The notes under the pieces were generated by a model. The model worked only from the letters and a program-made list of their open reading frames with translations. It had not been told where the DNA came from and did not search any database. From the NCBI GenBank assembly GCA_039808645.1, contig JBDHTL010000047.1, positions 1 to 23,288 of the forward strand: 23,288 nt of DNA, in the 5' to 3' direction. The position numbers were made by a program, and so were the translations under genes. The DNA comes from JAJXWB01 sp039808645 (lineage in GTDB: Bacteria; Pseudomonadota; Alphaproteobacteria; Rhizobiales; Beijerinckiaceae). Positions within the stretch are counted from its first letter, which is position 1, and each line of letters opens with the position of its first letter. Shown piece after piece: positions 15,979 through 23,288 of this stretch.

Positions 15979-16764
15979 CTACGCCGCCGCCACCGCGCGC
16001 TTGGCCATCACGCCGATGAGATGCGCGCGATATTCGGCCGAGCCGTGGATGTCGCCGTTGAGCCCGCTCGCCGCGACCTTGAGACCCTCAAGCGCGCTGC
16101 CTGAGAAATTGCCGGCGAGCCTGGCTTCGGCGTCGGTCCAGCGGAACACTCCGTTCGAGCCCGCGCCGGTGACGGCGACGCGCACGTCGCCGCCGCGCTT
16201 GGCGACCGCGACGCCAACCAGCGCGTAGAGCGAGGCCGGGTTGCGGAACTTGGCGTAGGCGAACTTGTCGGCATGCGGGAACTCGATCGCCGTGATCAGC
16301 TCGTTGTCTTTCAGCGCCGTCGTGAACAGGCCCTGGAAGTAATCGTCGGCCGAAATCCGGCGACGGTCGGTGACGATGGTCGCGCCGAGCGCGAGGCAGG
16401 CCGCCGGATAATCGGCGACGGGATCGTTGTTGGCGACCGAACCGCCAATCGTGCCGCGATGGCGCACCTGCGGATCGCCGATGCCGCCGGCGAGCGCCGC
16501 AAGGCCGGGGATGGCCTTCCTGACGACGTCGGAGCCCGCGACTTCCGCATGACGGCTCATCGCCTTGATGGTCAGGACCGAGCCGTTGTCGGAAATGCCC
16601 TTGAGCTCGCCGACCTTGTTGAGGTCGACGAGATGGCCGGGCATGGCGAGCCGCTGCTTCATCGTGGGGATGAGCGTGTGGCCGCCGGCGAGAAACTTAC
16701 CCTCGCCGACCGAATTCACGGCGTCGGCCACGCTGGTCGCGGCATGATGGGTGAAAGCGTACAT
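15979..16764 (-). CDS. coxM: Molybdenum hydroxylase FAD-binding (medium) subunit, CoxM-like
   Basis: This 261-residue protein is the flavin subunit of a CO dehydrogenase/xanthine dehydrogenase-type enzyme; it passes electrons from the iron-sulphur subunit to the quinone or other acceptor. The two FAD-binding motifs are present: AGGHTLIPTM (26-35) and TIGGSVANNDPVADYP (105-120). Length is slightly short of the typical 270-290 residues. The start at 16764 follows AGGAGG seven bases upstream; a much longer open frame upstream in the same frame is just a shadow of coxL. It is the last gene of the cox operon, 11 bases after coxL, and is followed by the palindromic element. Confidence 0.93.
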   Translation of the reverse strand: MYAFTHHAATSVADAVNSVGEGKFLAGGHTLIPTMKQRLAMPGHLVDLNKVGELKGISDNGSVLTIKAMSRHAEVAGSDVVRKAIPGLAALAGGIGDPQVRHRGTIGGSVANNDPVADYPAACLALGATIVTDRRRISADDYFQGLFTTALKDNELITAIEFPHADKFAYAKFRNPASLYALVGVAVAKRGGDVRVAVTGAGSNGVFRWTDAEARLAGNFSGSALEGLKVAASGLNGDIHGSAEYRAHLIGVMAKRAVAAA

Positions 16765-16775
16765 GGGCGTTCCTC

Positions 16776-19142
16776 CTATTCCGCGGCCTGCTTGTGGGAC
16801 GAGGACTGCGCGGCCCTCCACACTTTTTCCGGCGTCGCGGGCATGGTGATGTTCTCGTGTCCGAGCGCGTTGGTGATGGCGTTGATCACGGCCGGCGGCG
16901 AGGCGATCGCGCCGGCTTCGCCGCAACCCTTGATGCCGAGCGGGTTCGAGGGACAAGGCGTGATCGTCATGCCGACATTGTAGGACGGCAGGTCCTGCGC
17001 GCGCGGCATGGTGTAATCCATGTAGCTCGCGGTGATGAGCTGCCCGTCGGCGTCGTAGACCGCGCCTTCCAGCAGCGCCTGGCCGACGCCCTGCGCAATG
17101 CCGCCGTGAACCTGGCCCTCGACGATCAGCGGATTGATGACGTTGCCGAAGTCGTCGACCGCCGTCCACCGTTCGATCGTCACGACGCCCGTCGCCGGAT
17201 CGATCTCGAGCTCGCAGATGTGCACGCCCGCCGGGAAGGTGAAGTTGGTCGGGTCCCAGAAGGCGCTTTCCTTCAGGCCCGGCTCCAGTTCCTGCCCGTT
17301 GAACTTGTGGGCGATGTAAGCCTGCAACGCGATCGAGCCGAAGTCGGCCGCCTTGTCGGTGCCCTTGACGGTGAACTTGCCGTCCTTGAACTCGATGTCG
17401 CCTTCCGACGCTTCGAGCACATGGGACGCCACTTTCTTCGCCTTGGCCTCGATCTTGTCGAGCGCCTTGGAAATGGCCGCCATGCCGACCGCGCCGGAGC
17501 GCGACCCGTAGGTGCCCATGCCCATCTGCACCTTGTCGGTGTCGCCGTGCACGATCGACACGTTGTCGATCGGAATGCCGAGCCGAGAGGAGACGAGCTG
17601 CGCGAAGGTCGTCTCGTGGCCCTGGCCGTGCGAGTGCGAGCCGGTCAGGATCTCGACCGTGCCGATCGGATTGACGCGCACTTCCGCGGATTCCCACAGG
17701 CCGACGCCGGCGCCGAGCGAACCCACCGCCGCCGACGGCGCGATGCCGCAGGCCTCGATATAGGCGGAATAGCCGAGACCGCGCAGCTTGCCCTTCGACG
17801 CGCTCGCCGCTTTTCGCGCAGCGAAGCCGGCGACGTCGTGCATCTGCTGGGCCTTGGTGAGCGAGGCGTCGTAGTCGCCGACGTCATAGGCCATGATGAC
17901 CGGCGTCTGATGCGGGAATTGCGTCACGAAATTCGCGCGACGGAATTCGGCCGGGTCCTTGCCGAGTTCGCGAGCGGCGACTTCGATCAGGCGCTCGACG
18001 ACGAAGGTCGCTTCCGGACGGCCGGCGCCGCGATAGGCGTCGACCGGCGCGGTATTGGTGTAGACCGCCTCGACCTCCGCGTAGATCGCCGGGATGTTGT
18101 ACTGGCCGGACAGCAGCGGCGCGTAGAGGTAGGTCGGCACCGAGGACGCGAAGGTCGAGAGATAGGCGCCCATGTTCGCCTTGGTCGAGACGCGCAGCGC
18201 GGTGATCTTGCCGTTTTCGTCCGTCGCCAGTTCGGCGTGCGTGACGTGGTCGCGGCCATGCGCGTCCGAGAGGAAGGATTCGGTGCGGTCGGCTGTCCAC
18301 TTCACCGGGCGGTTGACCTTGCGCGCCGCCCAGACGCACACGGTCTCTTCCGCGTAGATGAAGATCTTCGAGCCGAAGCCGCCGCCGACGTCCGGCGCGA
18401 TCACGCGGAACTTGTGTTCCGGCGCGAGGCCGATGAACGCCGAGAGCACGAGACGCGCGACATGCGGGTTCTGGCTCGTCGTGTAGAGCGTGAGCCCGTC
18501 CGTGCCCTGGTCGTATTCGCCGACGGCCGCGCGCGGCTCCATCGCGTTCGGGATCAGCCGGTTGTTGACGATGTCGAGCCTGGTGACGTGCTTGGCCTTG
18601 GCGAAGGCGGCGTCCGTGCCCGCCTTGTCGCCGAGCTCCCAGTCGTAGAACTGGTTGTTCGGCGCCTCGTCGTGCACCGCGACCGCGCCGGCCTTGCGGG
18701 CCGCCGCCATGTCGGCGACCGCCGGCAGGACGTCGTAGTCGACGTTGATGAGTTCGGCCGCGTCGCGCGCCTGCGCGAGCGTGTCGGCGATGACGACGGC
18801 GACGTGATCGCCGACGTAGCGGACCTTGCCCTGCGCCAGTGCGGGATGCGGGCCGGCGCGCATCGGCGAGCCGTCCTTGTTGAAGATCGCCCAGCCGCAG
18901 ATCAGGCCGCCGACCTTGTCGGCCGCGATGTCGTCGCCGGTGAAGATCGCGACGACGCCCGGCGCGGCGTTGGCGGCGGAGAGATCAATCGACTTGATCT
19001 TCGCGTGCGCATGCGGCGAACGCAGGAAATAAGCGTGCGCCTGGCCCGGACGGTTGATGTCGTCGACGTAGCGGCCCTGCCCGGTGATGAAACGGAAATC
19101 TTCCTTGCGGCGCACGGGGGCGCCGATGCCTTGATCGGTCAT
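16776..19142 (-). CDS. coxL: Molybdenum hydroxylase large subunit, form II CO dehydrogenase-like
   Basis: The 788-residue subunit binds the molybdenum cofactor and holds the active site. It begins with GAPVRRKEDFRFITGQG and contains VGGGFGSK (252-259), an active-site loop AYRGAGR (369-375), HSHGQGH in the C-terminal half, and the catalytic glutamate in GCGEAGAI (E742). True (form I) CO dehydrogenases have AYxCSFR with the copper-binding cysteine; AYRGAGR marks form II, whose substrate is often not CO. So the subunit is called coxL by family only. The start at 19142 has GGGAGG seven bases before it. It lies 21 bases after coxS and 11 before coxM, in one operon. The product is full length with no damage. 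Confidence 0.93.
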   Translation of the reverse strand: MTDQGIGAPVRRKEDFRFITGQGRYVDDINRPGQAHAYFLRSPHAHAKIKSIDLSAANAAPGVVAIFTGDDIAADKVGGLICGWAIFNKDGSPMRAGPHPALAQGKVRYVGDHVAVVIADTLAQARDAAELINVDYDVLPAVADMAAARKAGAVAVHDEAPNNQFYDWELGDKAGTDAAFAKAKHVTRLDIVNNRLIPNAMEPRAAVGEYDQGTDGLTLYTTSQNPHVARLVLSAFIGLAPEHKFRVIAPDVGGGFGSKIFIYAEETVCVWAARKVNRPVKWTADRTESFLSDAHGRDHVTHAELATDENGKITALRVSTKANMGAYLSTFASSVPTYLYAPLLSGQYNIPAIYAEVEAVYTNTAPVDAYRGAGRPEATFVVERLIEVAARELGKDPAEFRRANFVTQFPHQTPVIMAYDVGDYDASLTKAQQMHDVAGFAARKAASASKGKLRGLGYSAYIEACGIAPSAAVGSLGAGVGLWESAEVRVNPIGTVEILTGSHSHGQGHETTFAQLVSSRLGIPIDNVSIVHGDTDKVQMGMGTYGSRSGAVGMAAISKALDKIEAKAKKVASHVLEASEGDIEFKDGKFTVKGTDKAADFGSIALQAYIAHKFNGQELEPGLKESAFWDPTNFTFPAGVHICELEIDPATGVVTIERWTAVDDFGNVINPLIVEGQVHGGIAQGVGQALLEGAVYDADGQLITASYMDYTMPRAQDLPSYNVGMTITPCPSNPLGIKGCGEAGAIASPPAVINAITNALGHENITMPATPEKVWRAAQSSSHKQAAE

Positions 19143-19163
19143 GATGCATCCTCCCCTCTTGCG

Positions 19164-19652
<489 letters not shown>

Positions 19653-19657
19653 GTGCG

Positions 19658-20233
19658 TTACCTCCAGAGCCCCAGAAACCAGGCGATCAGGCGCTGCAGC
19701 AGCCCCTGCGCCTCTTGTTGTTGCGCTTGCGCGGGTTGTTGCGTCTCGGCGGCTTCCGCGGCGGCCGCAGCGGGCTCGACGCCCTGCTGCCTGGCGACGG
19801 CGGAAGCGAAATCGGTAAAGAACTGGTCGGCCATCTTCTTGGCCACGCCGTCGATGAGACGCGCGCCGAGCTGGGCGAGCTTGCCGCCGACCTGCGCCTC
19901 GACATCGTAGGCGAGCTTCGTGCCGGTCGGAATGTCGGAAAGTTTCACGGTCGCGCCGCCCTTGGCGAAGCCCGCGACGCCGCCCTCGCCCTCGCCGGAA
20001 ATGCGATAGCCGTTGGGCGGATCGAGATCGAGCAGATCGACCTTGCCCTTGAACGTGGCCGCGACCGGACCGACCTTCACTTTCGCGACGGCCTGCAACG
20101 TATTGTCCCCGACCTTTTCGAGAGACTGGCAGCCGGGAATGCACGCTTTCAAAATTTCGGGGTCGTTCAGCGCTTCCCACACGACCTGCCGGGTCGCGGG
20201 AAGGTCGACTTCCCCCGTCATCGTCATCGCCAT
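19658..20233 (-). CDS. coxG: CoxG-like SRPBCC protein, first gene of the cox operon
   Basis: CoxG proteins are small SRPBCC-fold accessory proteins associated with CO dehydrogenase-type enzymes; in mycobacteria CoxG is proposed to tether the enzyme to the membrane and handle quinone. The 191-residue product begins MAMTMTGEVDLPA with a typical START/SRPBCC pattern (CIPGCQSLEK, GEGEGGVAGFAKGG). A Gln/Ala-rich linker (about 155-175) leads to a hydrophobic amphipathic C-terminus (LLQRLIAWFLGLWR) that looks like a membrane anchor. The start at 20233 has AGGAGG about seven bases upstream. It is first in the coxG-coxS-coxL-coxM order. No coxD, coxE or coxF maturation genes are in the window. Confidence 0.9.
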   Translation of the reverse strand: MAMTMTGEVDLPATRQVVWEALNDPEILKACIPGCQSLEKVGDNTLQAVAKVKVGPVAATFKGKVDLLDLDPPNGYRISGEGEGGVAGFAKGGATVKLSDIPTGTKLAYDVEAQVGGKLAQLGARLIDGVAKKMADQFFTDFASAVARQQGVEPAAAAAEAAETQQPAQAQQQEAQGLLQRLIAWFLGLWR

Positions 20234-20340
20234 CAGGCGTTCCTCCTGCGGGGCCGGTCAGACGCGGCGATTGTCGTCGCCATCGCCCTTGCTGCCCTCT
20301 TCGTGACGCCATTCAAACGCCGGCGCGCATCAACTGGTAT

Positions 20341-20354
20341 TGTACTTGAGTGCA
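20341..20354 (-). promoter_or_regulatory. Inverted repeat with -10-like element upstream of coxG
   Basis: The 148-base gap between the nadE stop and coxG holds an imperfect dyad, TGTACT-TG-AGTGCA (five of six pairs), in the only AT-rich patch. On the minus strand TACAAT, a five-of-six match to the -10 consensus, overlaps it about 105 bases before the coxG start. There is no good -35 at 17 bases, which would suit an activated promoter. Such a dyad could bind a regulator of the cox operon; which one cannot be said. Confidence 0.35.
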
Positions 20355-20381
20355 CTATCAGGCCTCGGTCAAGGCAAGCGC

Positions 20382-22433
<2,052 letters not shown>

Positions 22434-22501
22434 GGCGCGCACAATAGCGGGTTTTCCTGTTGCGAACAGGGACGCAGGGAATATGGCTAATGCGGGCGTT
22501 T

Positions 22502-22561
22502 GGCAGTCGGCGCTGGGCAGTTGGTCAACCGCCGAACGCCGATTGCCGACTGCCGACTGCC
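22502..22561. repeat. Imperfect inverted repeat of GGCAGTCGGC type
   Basis: GGCAGTCGGC at 22502-22511 is exactly inverted as GCCGACTGCC at 22552-22561, and again at 22545-22554 as a 7-base tandem (GCCGACT twice). The flanking bases continue as an imperfect palindrome (GGGCAGTTGG against the ATTGCCGAC side). It carries no coding sequence and may be a dispersed repeat or a structured leader. Confidence 0.6.
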
Positions 22562-22564
22562 TTA

Positions 22565-22592
22565 ACGAGCCGAAAGGCTCGTATAAGGAGCC
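22565..22592 (+). promoter_or_regulatory. Leader hairpin with alternative SD-sequestering pairing
   Basis: ACGAGCC (22565-22571) and GGCTCGT (22576-22582) form a perfect 7-base stem closed by a GAAA tetraloop, directly before the Shine-Dalgarno AAGGAG (22585-22590). The same GGCTC (22576-22580) could instead pair with GAGCC at 22588-22592, covering the SD and the bases next to the ATG. The two structures exclude each other. The SD is only two bases from the ATG, closer than usual. Whether this switches expression is inference. Confidence 0.4.
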
Positions 22593-23069
22593 ATGAACCT
22601 CGCCACGCTGCTTGCCGCCCGGGGCCTCGACCCCGCCGGCGTCATCGCCCACCGAAACACGCTCGACCCGCGCGACGCGAGCGTCGACGCGCCGTCGCTC
22701 GAAGCCCTGGCCAAGACGGGCCACGACCTCGTCTACGAACGCATGCAGAACGGCCGCGCGTTCGGCGCGGAGGCGCGCGTCCTCTCGTTTCGCGGCGAAG
22801 GGGGCGGACGGGGGCGGCTCGCGGGCTTTCGCCGCCTCGTCGCGCGCCGGCCGGGAATCGCGCCCGGCGACGTCGTCTACGATTACGACGTTGCGCATCT
22901 GCTGCACGATTTCATTTCGCGCGCCAAGCGCCCGATCTTCTACGACGCCTTCGACCTCGAGGGCGTGGACGATCTTGTCGGCCGGCTCGTCGTGCAATGG
23001 CCGACGCCCTACATGCGCAAACGGCTCGCCGCGGCCGACCCGCGGCTCGTCGTCCTGTCCGGCGACTGA
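22593..23069 (+). CDS. Small protein resembling the N-terminal region of a GIY-YIG nuclease-associated family (158 aa)
   Basis: The start at 22593 has a clear AAGGAG just upstream. The protein begins MNLATLLAARGLDPAGVIAHR, then LVYERMQNG, LSFRGEG, and ends with IFYDAFDLEGVDDLVGRL and QWPTPYMRKRLAA. As far as I recall, the pattern of an opening RGLDP-RH segment and a late DLVGRLVVQWP segment matches the N-terminal half of a bacterial family whose longer members end in a GIY-YIG nuclease domain. Here the protein stops at 158 residues, so the nuclease part is absent; whether by loss or as a natural short form is unknown. No signal peptide or membrane segment. It is divergent from nadE and convergent with the gene at 23073, three bases away. 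Confidence 0.65.
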   Translation: MNLATLLAARGLDPAGVIAHRNTLDPRDASVDAPSLEALAKTGHDLVYERMQNGRAFGAEARVLSFRGEGGGRGRLAGFRRLVARRPGIAPGDVVYDYDVAHLLHDFISRAKRPIFYDAFDLEGVDDLVGRLVVQWPTPYMRKRLAAADPRLVVLSGD

Positions 23070-23072
23070 ATC

Positions 23073-23288
23073 TCAGGGCGCGCCGGGCGGGCGCTGCGAG
23101 GCCTGCAGGTCGCCGTGCTGATGCAAGGTGCCGCAGCGCGCGGTCACGATCTTGTCCCAGGCCTCGCGCGCGCTGTCGGCGTAATCGAAGACCCGCATGT
23201 CTTCGGAGGAGATCACGCCTTCCTCGATCATCCGATCGAAATTGATCACGGCGCGCCAATAGGCTTCATCGAACAGGATAATCGGAAT
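23073..23288 (-). CDS. LOG-family protein, C-terminal 71 residues, cut by window edge
   Basis: Reading in from the right edge the frame gives PIILFDEAYWRAVINF, MIEEGVISSEDMRVFDY and AREAWDKIV before a TGA at 23073-23075. This is the typical C-terminus of the TIGR00730/LOG family (often labelled lysine decarboxylase), whose characterised members are nucleoside 5'-monophosphate phosphoribohydrolases that release bases such as cytokinins. The catalytic PGGxGTxxE motif would lie beyond base 23288, so activity cannot be judged. The tail after the conserved part is short and Pro/Gln-rich. It converges with the gene at 22593-23069. Confidence 0.8.
   Translation of the reverse strand: MPIILFDEAYWRAVINFDRMIEEGVISSEDMRVFDYADSAREAWDKIVTARCGTLHQHGDLQASQRPPGAP

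Larger units (their letters stand above)
22434..22592. other. Divergent intergenic region with small hairpins and an inverted repeat
   Basis: This 159-base gap separates nadE (minus) and the gene at 22593 (plus). It holds a small perfect hairpin CCTGTT-GCG-AACAGG (22456-22470) close to nadE, an inverted repeat pair GGCAGTCGGC (22502-22511) and GCCGACTGCC (22552-22561, with a tandem copy at 22545-22554), and a GAAA-loop hairpin at 22565-22582. I found no clear sigma-70 promoter. The repetitive structure is denser than in any other gap of the window except the palindrome at 15824-15953. Confidence 0.55.

Noticed and set aside
16776..19142. True (form I) CO dehydrogenase
   Set aside because: The active-site loop is AYRGAGR, lacking the cysteine that binds copper in form I enzymes.

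Overview
The window is GC-rich, densely packed chromosomal DNA from an alphaproteobacterium, most likely a member of the Hyphomicrobiales (Rhizobiales). That placement rests on protein style, the opgGH pair, a large-type glutamine-dependent NadE, and a CATCCCGG-type intergenic palindrome. Genus is not resolvable by eye; a Beijerinckiaceae/Methylocystaceae-like host is only a guess. I see no tRNA, rRNA, CRISPR array, transposase or phage gene.

Layout. (1) 1-2713: cell-wall precursor genes. glmS (cut by the left edge) and glmU lie on the minus strand, separated by a small secreted cysteine-containing protein on the plus strand. (2) 2895-6595: a plus-strand opgG/opgH pair for osmoregulated periplasmic glucan, with overlapping genes. 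(3) 6719-8359: a minus-strand exported protein of unknown function with a DUF995-like C-terminus. (4) 8447-11354: a copper-export unit (cueR then copA, minus strand) with a clear CueR-type operator/promoter that overlaps the cueR stop codon. (5) 11455-15813: a signalling block. A FIST-domain sensor and a soluble hybrid histidine kinase overlap on the plus strand; a LuxR/AgmR-type response regulator and an NylB-like serine hydrolase overlap on the minus strand. (6) 15979-20233: a minus-strand coxG-coxS-coxL-coxM operon for a form II (CO dehydrogenase-like) molybdenum hydroxylase. (7) 20382-22433: nadE. (8) 22593-23288: an orphan small protein resembling the N-terminal part of a GIY-YIG protein family, and the C-terminal end of a LOG-family protein cut by the right edge.

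How the genes may work together. The copper unit is self-contained: CueR senses cytosolic Cu(I) and turns on the exporter. FIST + hybrid kinase + AgmR/ErbR-like regulator recalls, from memory, the Pseudomonas aeruginosa PA1975-PA1978 region that controls alcohol oxidation. Here the regulator's own strand runs on from a molybdenum hydroxylase operon, so a sensor/oxidation-enzyme link is an attractive inference but is not proven. The least explained items are this signalling block, the four-fold ATCCCGG palindromic element between coxM and the regulator, and a possible two-state RNA hairpin before the gene at 22593.
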